64,000 nt of DNA from Annona cherimola (GCA_030490835.1 CM059971.1:45246012-45310011), one strand, 5' to 3'. Positions 9,486-22,930 are shown, numbered from the stretch's first letter. The notes: a model not told the origin generated them from the letters alone. Numbers and translations: made by a program.

Positions 9486-11995
9486 GTATTCGTGGAATGC
9501 AATAAGTGGAACCCAAGTCACAAGGTGTGTGAGCTTGGAAGAGTGGAGTAGGGAGGTTGCCCGAACCACTATAAAAATTTGCGTCTATTTTATTTCTGCT
9601 TTCTATATTGCTTTGCTCTCCATTTTGTTTCTTCATTTAAGGGGATTGAACTCACAAGGGGATAAGTTACTGAAGAAATTTTTAAGAACCCAATTCACCC
9701 CTCCCCTCTTGGGTTTTGCCATCAATTAGGGACCCAACACCGACTTCGCCTCGTCAAGGGGGACTCCTTGTCCACTTACTACCTCGACTAGCCTACTTGA
9801 TTTTCATTCCATGCATAAATTTTAGTCACCCCGACATTATATACCTCTTACACATGATATCTTATCATTTTCATGTAGAGAATTTTTTACACTATCCCTT
9901 TTAAACATCGTTTCAATAAAACATTATTTAAATCCATGCTTCATCACCTTTCATACATAAATGCGAAATAGTAAGCAAATCACTTGTCATATTTGATATA
10001 ATATTTCAAAACACATTGAGATAAAGGAATGACCATCCTTAAATATCTTAAAAAGCATTTAAAACAAAACTCAATTAGAAAGCTGCTTGCTTACCTTGCT
10101 TGCGTAGCTTTCCGTCTCGCTTATCTCTTTGCCTTTGCCTATACATATAATAATGACATAGCATTCATATACTTTCCATTTGCTTTCATTCAACTTAGAT
10201 TTCCAACCCATTTTCATTAACATTCATAATCCACTTGAATTCCAAGTTGGGTGTACATGCACATCATAACTTATGCATCATACCATTCATTCACCATATG
10301 TTTAATACCCATATTTAGGGTATCATTCACATATATCATTAGTCATTCATTATTAATTAATTAGACACCATATGGAAGTTTGTTACTCCCACTTATCATT
10401 TTCACATATTTTCCACAATTTACACGTTGTGCTCATTCTTAAGCACTTAGTTAATGTCCTAAACCTCAAATATTAATCTCAAAATTTGCGATTATTATTA
10501 TTGATCAAAACAGTAACATAATCCACATGTTTCATCACATTTTTCATGCACTTGCATTTTAATATCTCACATAAACCATTCATCATTTATTCATGTTTAT
10601 CTCTTCATATATGTCTATTTCACAACACATAAATCATGTGTTTCTTAAAATTTTTCAAATCAGAAACTTGTGTTCTAATCCAGCATGATTATCCACCTTA
10701 ATTAACACTTCACTTAGTGTATTTTTATGGAATTTTAATCCACTAATCATAGGGTTCCAAAACAGCAACTTTAGGACCCGTTTTATACACTTTCAATGTT
10801 CCTTTTGATACTTATATCAAAATAGATTTCTAATCACTTAATTCCAACAAATAACCATGACTTTTTTAACCTAAATTTAGGTTATTATCATATATTTAAA
10901 ATCCAAAATTTTTTTGCTTTCATAACAGTAACTTCCATACACGTTTTGGGTATCCATTTGACCTATTTTGAAGTATCCAAACATATGCCCATAAAATCAT
11001 ATTTAGGGCTAATATTTTCAAACCCTTTTGGACACTCAATGTACCTTAAACATGGGGTATTTTACCCTCTATAACATCCATAAATCATTTAAGCTAATTC
11101 ATGTATCATTTTTAACATAGAAACATGGAAATTGGGTCATATATGTAACTCTAATTCCCATCCTTTCTATATTTCATAACTTAAGCCGAAATCAACATAT
11201 ATAATTCATCAAATCATGAATCATCATGTAATCATAATGACACATCAAAATAGCAACATCATATATGAATTTAAGCAAATTTCAATTGAGTTTATCACTC
11301 ATATTCAACCTTAATCACCATTTTCTTCCTCTTGAACCCTTGTTTGCATACTTGTCATTAAATCCCTATTCAATATCCTAATCATAGGCATTATGAATCA
11401 TCCTTTAAGGGTTCATTATGAATCATATTCATGACTCATAAATTGAATTAGAAAAACTAAGTTTAAATTATTCAAACTTAAGGATATACTTACTTGTATT
11501 GGATCAACCTTGAACCTAACTTCTCTACCTTGAATTCCTTGCTTCCTTTCCCTTTTTTTCTTCCTATTTTTCTCTCCTTTTCTCACCCTTTTTGTTTCTG
11601 GAAAAGTGGGACGTGAACCACTGCTAGCTAGGGGGTTTGCTCCTTAGAAAATTTTTCTCAAAACACCTCGTACATGCGGTCGTACACCCCTAGATATAAG
11701 CTAGATTTTTTAGCTTTGTGGGCCCCATTTTCCACATCAATTAGCAGGTAATTAAAGCATGTTTATCCTCTTCGATGACATGGAAAAATATACTCCAAGT
11801 AAATTACAAATTACTTAAATAAAATCCATCAAAAATCCATGTATTGATGATCATGTTGCTGTACACCATTTGGACGTCCACTTTGCAGCAGCTTTTCCAA
11901 TTTTTCCACACCTAATTTCAACTTTAATTTATAGGTATTTAATTGCCCTAGTAATTAGCTTTCTTAGGGGTCCATTTAGCATATTAAAAAAATCA

Positions 11996-12023
11996 CCCTA
12001 AACCCTAAACCCTAAACCCTAAA
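11996..12023 (+). repeat. Interstitial telomere-type repeat (CCCTAAA)x4
   Basis: Four perfect CCCTAAA units, the plant telomere heptamer, sit inside LTR B. The matching places in the other LTR copies lack them, so this is a private short expansion or a telo-box cluster, not a chromosome end. Confidence 0.85.
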
Positions 12024-12193
12024 TAAAAATCCAGATTTCAGCCTTGGACGTCCACCTTTTTCTCCCTTGCTCCAAATCTGTCCACTTGATGATCACATGC
12101 ATATGGCCTTGATTTGTCACCTTTGGCCATGATTCTCAACCCAATTTAATTACTCATTTATTAACCTTGATTCCCTAGTCAACTTAGGTGTGG

Positions 12194-12198
12194 ATTTT
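12194..12198. repeat. Target duplication ATTTT of solo LTR C (left)
   Basis: ATTTT directly before the LTR start at 12199 is repeated exactly at 16053-16057 after its end. Confidence 0.8.
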
Positions 12199-15100
12199 TG
12201 TGGCGCCCCAAACTGAGCGTCACATCCTAAACCTTACCTCAGGATCGTATTGATTGGTAAACGTGATCAGGATTGTTGCCCTGTCACACGGCGGGTTTTA
12301 ACGGTGTTTGACCGATTTAATATTCTCTTATAAGGATTTGATTTCTCATGTTTTCATCTCTACCATATCTAAATCATTTCCAACCATTCATAACCAAGCC
12401 ATTTCAAATCCATTTAACACATTTACATAACTTGATTTTCAAGCAACAGTTTCATCTTTTGCCTAAATCAGATGTCACTGCATGTATATATCACAATCAT
12501 CAATATAAAATATTCAAATATATTACATCTATTCAACATAATTCATTTCGTGATATAACAATACAAAAGTTTCTCCATGACTTCTCAAGTCGGAACATTC
12601 TCCTTTGCCTTCTCTTGTCCTTCACCTGTCTTTAGGGTTTGGAAAACAAAAATCGTGAGTCGAAACTCAATAAGCAAGCTATTTTCATTTTATAGGCAAA
12701 TCATTTCAGGCAACATTTTGCATTTAAAATTTCCTTGGAAAGCAACTTATACCTTGTCTAAAGGTATATCTTAAAAATATGAAATCTTGTACCCATCACG
12801 ACTACTATATGCATAATGCCATATGAAAACATAAACATTTGTACCATTTTTCCCTTAGGATGGAAGCTAGCTAGGCGACCATCCATCACGTTAACTCCCA
12901 TTTCAGAGAGGGCACCGCCGGCCTTAGGCCTGTTTCAAGCGACTTGCCACACCAAGGGGGGACAATCGGTCCGCTTACACCCTTCAAGTGGACCTAGTAT
13001 CCTGTGCACATGAACTTTTGCATAAATCCATCTTTAACATGCTAGCATGATTTTTCAATCAGAATATAAACTCACATCATTTTTCCATAGCCTTTATCAA
13101 AGAGAAATTTCATAATATTGCATTTGAAGTAAAATATCATTTCAACACCATTTTGCTAAGGGATGACCATCCTTAAACACATTAGAAAAAATTTCCATAG
13201 TTTCATCAAATAAGTTAAAGCAAAAGTTGCATTTATGTAAATATTTTAGAAAAGAAAAAATCCTTTAGAAAATTTGCTTGCTTACCTATGTTCTTTAGCT
13301 TTCCGTCTCAGCTTTTTCTTTGCCTTTGCCTACATGAGAATAATATGATTTTTTATATATTTCTTTTTCTCATATTTCATTTAGTTTTTCAACCCATTCC
13401 ATGTACATACATCATTTATTGACTTCACAAGTCACTATACACATATATAACACATTTTTATATATTTCGTCGGCTATCACATATCATAATTTATATATCC
13501 CCATACATAGGATATTCATTTTAATCTCATAAAATTTATTCAATAATCATCATATATAAACATTGAATTCATCTCATTTTTATTCATTTTTTCACAAAAT
13601 CATTTTTCATAAGTCATTCATCACCTATTCACCTTTATCCCTTCATATAAGCCCATTTAGCACATATACATAATGCATTTCATAAAATTTTCTAACTCAG
13701 AAATTTAATCCATATTTTAGGGGTTTAATTACCCTTAATTACCACTGCATTTAGGGTATTTTTATGGGATTTAAATTCATTCACTATAGGTTTCCAAAAC
13801 AGCAAGTTTGGAACCCGTTTTTCACCCATTTAACGTGTCTTTTGACACATAACCCTATGCAGTCATATAATTCCGAAATTTCAGAAAATAAATCCATTTT
13901 TCCTAATCCATTTTTAGGGATTTAACACATATATAACATCCACGAATTAACATTTCTCAAAACAGCAAGTCGCTCACACGTTTTGAGTCCCGTTTCACAT
14001 CGGTTTGACATTCTTTCATAAAATCTATAAAAATCAGTGTTGAGGTTTCTTTTTTCAAATCGTTTTGGGCATCATAATACTTTAAACCTAGGTCATTTTA
14101 CCCTACATAACATTCATAAAACAGGCATACCCATTTTCATAGCATTTTTAGCATAGAAACATGGAAATTAGGTCAAAATCATCACTTTGCATTTCATAAC
14201 TTCAAAAATTCATCATTTAAGCATAAACCAACATATGTTTTGCATAAATACATGATTAATAACCTAATAACATCATCAAACCAAAAAAATAACTTTTCTT
14301 GGAGATTTATGGTTTACCAACTTGGATTTCCCACTTAATACACATGCATAACTTCACTTTTATCAACTTAAACTTGAAAATTCATACATGAAACCTATTA
14401 CCCATTCAATATTCATTCAAAAGTATGTGATATCATCACTTTCCAGATTCTTTAAGTGTCCTTTCCATACTCCCATTTTAGAGTTTAAAAACTCAAAATA
14501 ATTCACTCAAACAACACTTATACTTACTTGAATTAGTGCTAAATCAAACCCTAGCACTTGGAGATGGTTTCCTCCTCAATTCCCTTCCCTTTTTTCTTGT
14601 TTTTCTTCTTCCTTGGCTGGGTAAAATGGGATGTGAACTATTGCTGGTTGCTTGGGTGAAAATCTCAACACTTAGCAAATTTTCCAACCCCTTCTCAAAG
14701 TGAACGTGCATGGCTATGAGATGGATTTTTCTCCAGCTGTGGGCCCCACAATTTGGGCAATTTCCACACTCTTAAATGCATGCGTATCTCCCTTGAAGTG
14801 CTGGAAAATTTACAGCCTAGTAAATTAGGTTTTACCATTATTCAAAAATTAGAAAATGGCATTAATCCATAGCCGTCTAAATCTGCCCATCCAAGCACGT
14901 CCCTTGCTACCCAATTTCCAGTAGTTTTTTTCATTTTTTAATAATTCCTATTTAAGGGTAAAATATGCACTTAATTTAACTTTAATTCATGTTTAAATTT
15001 GGTGTTAAAAAATTATCAAAATGGCAGCAATAAACAACATTTCTGCACGTCACTTTGCCCATAAGCTGTCCATGGTTTCTCTCACTTTTCAGCTGCATTT

Positions 15101-16052
15101 TATTAATTTTTTATTGCTGAAAATCTTCATAATTGCAAGAATATTTTATGTACCTGCATCTCAGCAACATATATGCATATTTTAAAAATTAAAAAATCAA
15201 AAATATGCATCAAAGGCAGCCCCTTGGACGTCCATTGTTGTCACACCACCTATGCTAGGTTGTTTGCTTTGTAGCTCCATCATCATATGCATTTAATGGC
15301 TGGATAATTCTCATATTTTTGCATTTCAAATAAATACACAAAATACCCTAGAAATGACCTGCAATTTCCACCTCAATTCTCATTAATTTCAAGCCATTAT
15401 GCTTTGTACTCTAGCATTAATGAAAAGGTACTTTTGAGGTGCATTAGTCAACCATGCTCACCTTTTTCAATGCAAGTATTTTTTCAAAATTTCATGCTTA
15501 ATCTAAGCCATCCAAAATAAACTTCTCATAATTTCATTCAACCGTTTCAAATTTCATCTCAATCCGAGTTTCCTAGCTCTCGTTATAGCCGTTTAAAGTT
15601 AACGGTCGAAATTGAAATATAATCAATAAATCATAAATCTCATTTAATCAATAATTTACATAACCCATTAATTCCATAATACCAAGCCCAATATAATTAA
15701 TTTTCATTTCAAATTTCACTTGAATTCGCCTTATAGGCGTTGAGTTATGAATTTTTCAATGTTTTTCCATTAAACTTGTCAATTATCATATAAATTCCCA
15801 TAATTCATATTAAATAATTAAAACTGATTTTTCATGATATATTTGCACATTTAAATCAACATCAATATTCTCTAATTCCATTATCTCATTTTAGCTCAAA
15901 ATGATTAATCACATCATTATTGCTAATCCTTAACCCTAATTGCAATAATTAGCAAAAATCACATAAAATCTTTATAATTCCATAATTCACAAATAATATC
16001 ATATACATGATTAATGCATACATATGGATCCTACATGGGTTAGGGTTTCACA
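12199..16052 (-). mobile_element. Solo LTR C, Tekay-type gypsy
   Basis: A complete 3.85-kb LTR runs from TGTGGCGCCCC to TTTCACA with no internal region. It is flanked by a perfect 5-bp duplication (ATTTT), and the sequence on either side is continuous LTR B. This is the footprint of LTR-LTR recombination that removed the coding part. It includes a minus-strand CAAGTAAGT donor-like site at 14522-14530 and a GC-richer core at about 12865-13000. Open frames at 12348-12635 and similar are chance. Confidence 0.85.
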
Positions 16053-16887
16053 ATTTTATAAATCAAAAAATCAAAAAATCCACTTTTGGAAGCTCTTGGT
16101 TGTCCACTCTATGCCATGTCTATATGCCTCCCTTAAGCTTAGCCATTAGCTCCTTAATTCCCATATTAATGCAGGAGATTTTCCATGAATTTTGTCATTG
16201 TAGATAATTCACAAAATTCGCTTGTAATTACCTCTTTTTTCCACCTCATTTTTCCCATTAATCATTTACTTAATTACTTTAACTTTATCATAAATACAAG
16301 CTTACTTTATGGTGCAAAAAGTCAAATGTACTCCACCTTTTTCGTGCAAGCTTAATCCCCAAATCACTTACCTTAATCCAAGCTTTTCATTGCATTGATC
16401 TCATAATTTTAACCGTCCATTTCAAATTTCATCTCAATCTGACTTTTCTAGCTCAAGTTATAACCATTTGAAGTTATCCTTGGATTTTGGATGATAATGA
16501 TCGATTTTCACACTAATCCCATCCAAATTTTTATAATTCATCATTTCCATAAGATTAAGCATGAAATTATGTGCTTTTCTTTCAATTTTCATCTTAATCC
16601 GCCTTACAGGCGTCAAGTTGTGAATTTTCTAACATTTTCCAACTTAGCTCCATAATTAGCCTCTTATTTTTCCTTAATCACATTATGGAAATTAAATTAA
16701 TTTTCATGGCACACTAATCCTTTTCAATCCTCATTAGACCACTTTAATCATATTGACCCATATTGACTTATAATGATTGATTTAATCATCATTCATAACG
16801 CCTGACCTAATTACCATAAATCATAAATATTGCAAATAATTCATTCAAATGTATATACGTGAGTCCTATGTAGGTCAAGGTTTCACA
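16053..16887 (-). repeat. Tekay-type LTR B, part 3 (terminal part)
   Basis: LTR B continues after the solo LTR and reaches its own terminus TTTCACA at 16887. It then abuts the middle of LTR D, so B is itself an insertion into D. B's other end is left of the window. Confidence 0.65.
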
Positions 16888-19041
16888 GAATCCTTATTAG
16901 GCATGATTAAACTCCTTAATTAGCACATAAATTACGGTATATTTATGGAATTTTAATCCATTAATCATAGGGTTCCAAAATAAAAATTTTGTCACCCCTT
17001 TTTCACACTTTCAACGTCTCTTTTGACACTTAAATCTTAACAGATTTTTAATGTGTTAATTTCAGCCATTAATCATGTTCTTATCCCAAATTTAAGGTAA
17101 TATTACACATTTAAAATCCATAAATTGGTTGCTTATGAAACAGCAACTTTACACGTATGTTAGGGTACCCTTTGACACTCCTTTTGGACGTCCCCTACAC
17201 ATGCCTTAAAATTTCAGATTTTGGGCAATCCTTCTCAATACTTTTTGGACATCCCAAGTACCCTTAATTTGGGGTACTTTACCCTCTAATCCTTCTATGT
17301 ATCATTCAGGCTAATTCATGCATTATACATATCATAAAAAGTGAAAATCGGGTCATATAGATAACCTTAAGTTCCATCATTTCCAAGGTTCATGTTTTAT
17401 ACCCAAATCAACATATATAATTCATTTAATCATGAATCATAATTCAATCATGAAAATAAATCAAAACAACAACTTTACATGAGGAATTAAGAAAATTCCA
17501 GCTAGGTTTAATGACCCATAATCAATCCTAGCATCCACTAAACCTCTTTAAACTCTTGAGTTCATTCCTATCATTCAGTTTTCTTTCAATACCCTATTTA
17601 AGGGCATCATAAATCATCCTTTAAGGTTTCATTATGGATCAAATTTATGACCCATAAATGAGGTAAGAAACTTAGATTTAAATGATTCAAAACATAAATC
17701 ATACTTACTTGAATCTAGGAAACTTTGAATCCAAGCTTTCCTAATTTGGTTTCCCTCTTTTCTTTCTTCTTTTCCTCCTCCTCTTTTTTTTTCCTTTCCC
17801 CTCCCCCTTGGACGTCCTTGCTGTTGTCCCCCTTAGGAAATTTTCTTCCTCAATTTTTTCTCCCACAGTGGACGTCCCATGTGAACTTCCCCTTTTTATA
17901 ATGTTTGCATTTTGTGGGGCCCACATTGACACATCATAAGTAGGGTAATTTATGGGCATCTTATCTCTTGATGTGTTGGCCTAATGATATCCAAGTAAAA
18001 TGTGTAATTATCATATATAAAAAATCATCAAATTTGAGCTCAACTTGGGCCTCATAGTTGGCCACTTTTGGACGTCCACATGTCATGGTTCTTGTGGCAT
18101 TTTTTTCCACAAAATTCAACCCAAATCAATGCCCATTACTTAATCTAGCTTCCTAGGTTAACTAGATGCATATTTTGCATTTTTGAAAAATTAAAAATCA
18201 AGCCATATCCCCCCTTGGCGTCACTTGGCATGCCACATATATGGCCTCCCATGGCTACTCCCCTTAGCTATTGAACCATGCATTTAAACCATGGATAATT
18301 CATGGATTTTTAGTATTTTTGATAATTCACAAAATCCAATCCAATTTACCCTCTCTTGACACCTCATATAAGACATTAAACATGTCATTAATCCACGTGC
18401 TTTTTCATTAATACACATGTCACTTTATGGGACAAAAGTCAACTCCTCTCGTCCTTTTGTGATTACGAATTTTCTTATGATAATTAACTTAATCAAATCC
18501 TTCCATAACGTTAACCATAAAGTTTTATCCGTTCATGTCAAATTTCATCTCAAAATGACCTTTCTATCTCAAGTTATGGCCATTTGAGTTTAATTTGTTG
18601 ATTTGGATGAAAATAAATAATTATCACCCTAATTTTATCATAATTTTCATAATCTAATCCATCCATAAGGTTGGGCACATAATTATGTGCTTACCTTTCA
18701 AATTTCATCTCAATCCGCCTTATAGGCATTAAGTTTTGAATTTTCTAACATCTATCACATTAATTCCATAATTATCATCATAACCTCCATTAATTAAATC
18801 ATAATAAATGAAATAATTATTCATTGCACATTGAAAATTTTCAATCCCCATTAGGTCACTTTAATCACATTGACCTAGATTGGGCTATGACAATTAATTT
18901 AATCACCATTCTTAATCATTAGCCCTAATTGCAATAAATCATCGAGTCATTAAATCATTTAGAAATTAATCAAATCATACAGAAGTCATATTTACATGTC
19001 AAATGCACCTATATGAATGCTACTTTGATTTGGGTATCACA
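16888..19041 (-). repeat. Tekay-type LTR D fragment
   Basis: The promoter-side 2.15 kb of another minus-oriented LTR ends in GGTATCACA at 19041. On the minus strand it shows a TATA box, then a purine-rich leader (17748-17812), then CAAGTAAGT (17703-17711). GGACGTCC palindromes are at about 17811 and 18068. The C-rich open frame at 17741-17959 is a translation of the purine leader, not a gene. The rest of D lies left of the window because B inserted here. Confidence 0.65.
17893..17900 (-). promoter_or_regulatory. TATA box of LTR D
   Basis: TATAAAAA on the minus strand lies about 80 bp upstream of the purine-rich leader, the same order as in the Tekay gypsy LTR at 55083. Confidence 0.45.
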
Positions 19042-20044
19042 TCTATTCTTTCATTACCTGATAATTTCATATCAATCCAAGTATCCATCCATTCTTAGCA
19101 TACAAGGACTTACTATTTAACCCATTTCATGTCTTAGTTATATCATATCAATACAAGGCATTTGTAATCTAATCTTTTTACTGTCTCAATCATATAATAC
19201 CTATACAAGGTATCTTGAACATATGTACTACTTATATCATATGCCAATAGGGCATTTATTCATATTTCAACATACAAATGACTACAAACTTTTGAAAATT
19301 ATTTCTTTCTTTTCTTAGAAAGAATATGCTTTCCATTAATTAAATTTCCTTGCACCTGTCTATGGTTGGAAAAAAAAACATGAGTACGAATCTTTCATGT
19401 GAGGGTATGCTAGCCAGGCGAATATCTTTTCATGACATGATCCTTTCCATCCATGACTCGCCTACTTGACTTTCATTCCATGCATTACTCTCATTCACCC
19501 CGATATTATATACCTCATTCACATGGCCACATGTCATTCCCATGTAGAGAAGTATTCGCATCATCCTTTTGAACATCATTTCAATATAGTAATATTTAAC
19601 TTAAGGAAATATTTACATATTCATTGTGAACACATAAGCAGTAATCAAATTATCCTGTGGAAACATAGAGATAAGATGTTAAAATAATAGTTCAATCAAA
19701 ATGAAGTAATGGTCATCCTTAAACAATTTTAGAAACATTCAAGTAAAGCAGTTTACAATTCATTTCATTCTTTGAGAAGAAAATACATTTGTAAAAGCGT
19801 GGCTTGCTTACAAGCAAATCTTAGAACCATCAATATAATGCCCTTTCAAACATTTCAACACTTAAGATGAAATCAACATTTTCAAAAGTTTGCTTGAGTA
19901 AACCTGTGGTGATTCTCTTGCGCCTTTCATCTTTTCCTTGCCTTTTCCTAGACAAGTGAAAATGATTTTTGTATACATTTACATGATTTTTTGTGCTTAT
20001 TTGCCTTGTCTTTTTTTCAATTCATATATACATATCATATGGTT

Positions 20045-21200
20045 TTAAATTCCCATATGGTTCATAACAAGTTAACTTTAAATCATTCTTTCTCTAGGAT
20101 TAACACTTACATTTTTCAATAACCTTATACTTACATAATTTTAATGATTGGTTCATTTATTTTCTTACATACTCATGTCTAGTGTAGGAATCTCTTGAAA
20201 CTATTCAAGACATTCTTTCATACACATAAAAGCCATTCAAAGTGCTCTTTTATTCTTTATAGCAAGTTACTTCTAATCAACTCTTTCTAAATTCCCCATT
20301 TACCTTTCTTAACAACCTTATATACATAAGCATACTACCTTAGTAATATGCTATTTATTTCATTTGACAAGGGTTTAAACTTTTGAAATCTTTCATGTCT
20401 CTTAACTATATCTTATAACAAGCCATACACAATTCAAATTTCTAAAATTTGCATTCACTTTTGATAATGGTCAAATATATATATATATATATATTGACCT
20501 AGTCATAGTCCATTGATAACCACATAACTATATAATCTTAGTTAGTGGTTCATTTTTATCATTCTATCCATATATCTCAAATAACGTATGTATATATATT
20601 ATATGATTTTCAACTTGCATTTTATCCTAAGCAAGTTAACTTCTAGCAATTAACATTTACCCTTCTTAGTAACCATTAAGATTTACGTTTCTTAGTGGTT
20701 AGATATAAACATGTTTACCTTTGTAAACTTAGTAATTATTGATTTATTCTATTAAATACCCAAGTCTAGGGTGTTTAATCACTTGTAATTTTCAAGAGAC
20801 TTGCTTATATTCAATTCTTTTGAATGTGCATTCATCTTTCTGACAATCACATACATATATAACTTAGTGATTTTTCATTGCTTCCTTCAATCCTTATGTT
20901 TAGAATTCTAAACTTTTGGAATCATTCAAAATGCTTGTTTCTAACTGATAGCAAGCTAAATTTACATAAGTCCTTTCCTTAAAACAAATACCCCTTTTTT
21001 TTAGTCACATATGATGCATATACTCATTTGATCTCAATGGTTAATCACTTATGTCACTCAATATCCACACCTAGGATATTAAGCTCTTGTTATCATTCAA
21101 GGAACTTGTTTATAGTCTATAGCAAGTTAATTCCAAATCAAAATTTCTGAAATTAACTATCTTTTCCAAAACAGTTCATATATTCTTATTTTCCTTAAGT
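20045..21200. repeat. Degenerate tandem repeats in LTR E
   Basis: Blocks with a GCAAGTTAACTTC-like anchor recur at about 20069, 20263, 20632, 20951 and 21130, each followed by a TTTCT...CCATTTAC-like stretch and a CTTAGT...GGTT stretch. Spacing varies from about 150 to 320 bp. A short (TA)n run is near 20478. Confidence 0.4.
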
Positions 21201-22272
21201 TTTGCCCTTCACAATTCCGTCTTAACCATACATACATATATATTTAACATTAGTGTTCCATTCAACCTCAAAAAAGCCCCATACCTTCTTATATTTATTA
21301 AGTTTCATTTCTATAATTGCATCATAACCATATATACACTTATGGTTATCAATCATCCACTCTTGAACTTAAGAGTTCCTTTTTTTCACCATCAATATTC
21401 TAAGGCATCCACTTAAATACATATATAATCATTTACATATTAATTATCACTTATACAATTGCATTTTAGCTAACCATATCAATTTGTATCATTATTATTT
21501 AAGTTTCAAATTTCGTTTTGATTATTCCTCAATTTGTCTACATTCGCCAAAATCAGATACACTGATCTCTCTTAATTTTGATTTATAATAAACTCAAGGA
21601 TTTTAACTTTGAAATTTCTGTCATATGTCAATAACTACATGAATTAACCAAAATAAATATTTTCAGCACAAAATATTAACTATTTATATTTATTCATGTA
21701 TTTTTATTCTGCTAGGTAGGGGTATGAGTTTAGGGACAGTTCAAATCACATTAATTATCACCCCTATTTATATCATCCAAAAAATTATTTTTATTTTAAT
21801 TGAGTGATACACAGGATTTATTTTATATCATATAAAATTTTCAAATAAAATTCCTTATAAAAAATTATTAAAAATCAATTAGTGCGGCTGATCGTGATAT
21901 TCGTTCTACCCAGCTCAAGCTGATCTTCTCGAATTTTAATTTACAACCTAATTTACATTTCAAGCTGAAACTTTGGTCATCGCTTAATGATGATATCATG
22001 AGTTCTCGCACAAATGTTTATACTAAAAATCATTTATTTACTATTTCTTTTATATTTTGATTTTTTGTTCCAGATTCAATCATCCATCATGGTGTACACA
22101 CTTGATCTTTGCTTAATTTAGAAAGCAAGACATAAAATAAGTAATAAATAACCTGGATGATTAAGATTAATGGCTGAGATAACTCAATCAAGGCCCCATC
22201 TCTTCTTCTTTCTCTCTTTTCTTTCTTTTTCTTCCTTGTTGCTGGAAACGTCCCATGTGTTGCCATGTCCTC

Positions 22273-22280
22273 TATTTATA
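22273..22280 (-). promoter_or_regulatory. TATA box of LTR E
   Basis: TATAAATA on the minus strand, upstream (in LTR sense) of the purine-rich leader complement at 22200-22240. Confidence 0.4.
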
Positions 22281-22930
22281 CTTGTTGAAATTAACCCCTT
22301 GAATTTCCACCTATTAAGCATGGTTAAAATTTTTTATTGCATTTATTTGCTGTTGAATTGTGGACTATCCACATGTCCCTCTTGCTATCCAATTTTGGAC
22401 CACTCATCATACTTTATTGCTGCCTAATTTAGGACCACACATGTGTCCCTTTTTCAACCACATTTATCATCTTAATTATAATATTTTTCTGTATTAATCT
22501 AGACCCCGTCCATTTGCATCAATTTCAACCGTTAATCACCTTTCATTATTGCTCAATTTTGGATCATCCACTTATCTCTATTGATGCTAAATATTATCAT
22601 GCATTTTGCATCTTTATTTTTTTATCAAAAATCCCCAAAATCCCATGCCATAGACGTCCATACCTAGCTATATTTTCATGTAAATTTTTTCATTTTGTTT
22701 ATTATAAAATCTACTCAAATTTACCCCCATTTGACACCTCAAAAGTGGGCCATCAAAGTCCACCTTTTCATTTACGACAATTGACTTTTGGTGTTCAAAA
22801 GTCAATGGCCTTAATTAATTTTATCATTAATATTTAATCACACTTAATACATGTCATTTAGGATTTTCTAACAAGGTTTGACATAATCCAATCCATTCAT
22901 AACTTAGAGCACCTGAACTTACTTAGTCAT

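Larger units (their letters stand above)
814..9739 (+). mobile_element. Full-length SIRE-like Ty1/copia retrotransposon
   Basis: This 8.9-kb element has two 1741-bp LTRs with TGTTGG...CCAACA ends, a Met-tRNA primer site, gag, pol in copia order (protease, integrase, reverse transcriptase, RNase H), a polypurine tract and a near-perfect 5-bp target duplication. The LTRs differ at about ten positions by eye (about 0.6%), which points to a recent insertion. With a commonly used plant rate of 1.3e-8 per site per year this would be about 0.2 million years. The lineage call (SIRE/Maximus) rests on the long LTRs, the UBN2-type Gag with coiled coil and two knuckles, and the Pol wording; Tork is the main alternative. 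No additional ORF remains between pol and the 3' LTR. Confidence 0.93.
7999..9739 (+). repeat. 3' LTR of plus copia
   Basis: At 1741 bp it is the same length as the 5' LTR, with about ten scattered substitutions and no indels seen by eye. It carries the dyad array (about 8155-8879), the TATA box (8958) and the four-unit tandem repeat (9286-9485). Confidence 0.93.
9740..12198 (-). repeat. Tekay-type LTR B, part 2
   Basis: LTR B resumes with the second target duplication CCGAC (9740-9744). It carries the family's landmarks in order: the GGGGGACTCCTTGTCCAC block shared with 54228/63735, an ACCATCCTTAAA block, a GCTTTCCGTCTC block, a splice-donor-like CAAGTAAGT on the minus strand (11488-11496), a pyrimidine tract (11530-11590), GGACGTCC palindromes at about 11873 and 12046, and four telomere-type heptamers. 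It is cut at 12198 by solo LTR C. No gene is present; the small open frames here are in LTR sequence. Confidence 0.7.
19042..22930 (-). repeat. Diverged Tekay-type LTR E fragment
   Basis: After the LTR D terminus the sequence jumps to the middle of another LTR, shown by the CACCTGTCTATGG block at 19353 and the CACCCCGA-TATTATATACCTC block near 19495. The centre (20045-21200) is a degenerate tandem region. The right part has a TATA box at 22273 on the minus strand and a pyrimidine tract at 22200-22240. The LTR is cut at 22930 by the Athila insertion. It is more diverged than the other copies. The open frames at 22170-22427 and 22514-22837 are chance. Confidence 0.55.

Noticed and set aside
11996..12023. 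Chromosome end or ancient fusion point
   Set aside because: Only four units, with LTR B continuous on both sides.
22514..22837. 107-codon open frame in LTR E
   Set aside because: No recognisable motif, AT-driven composition and location inside LTR sequence.
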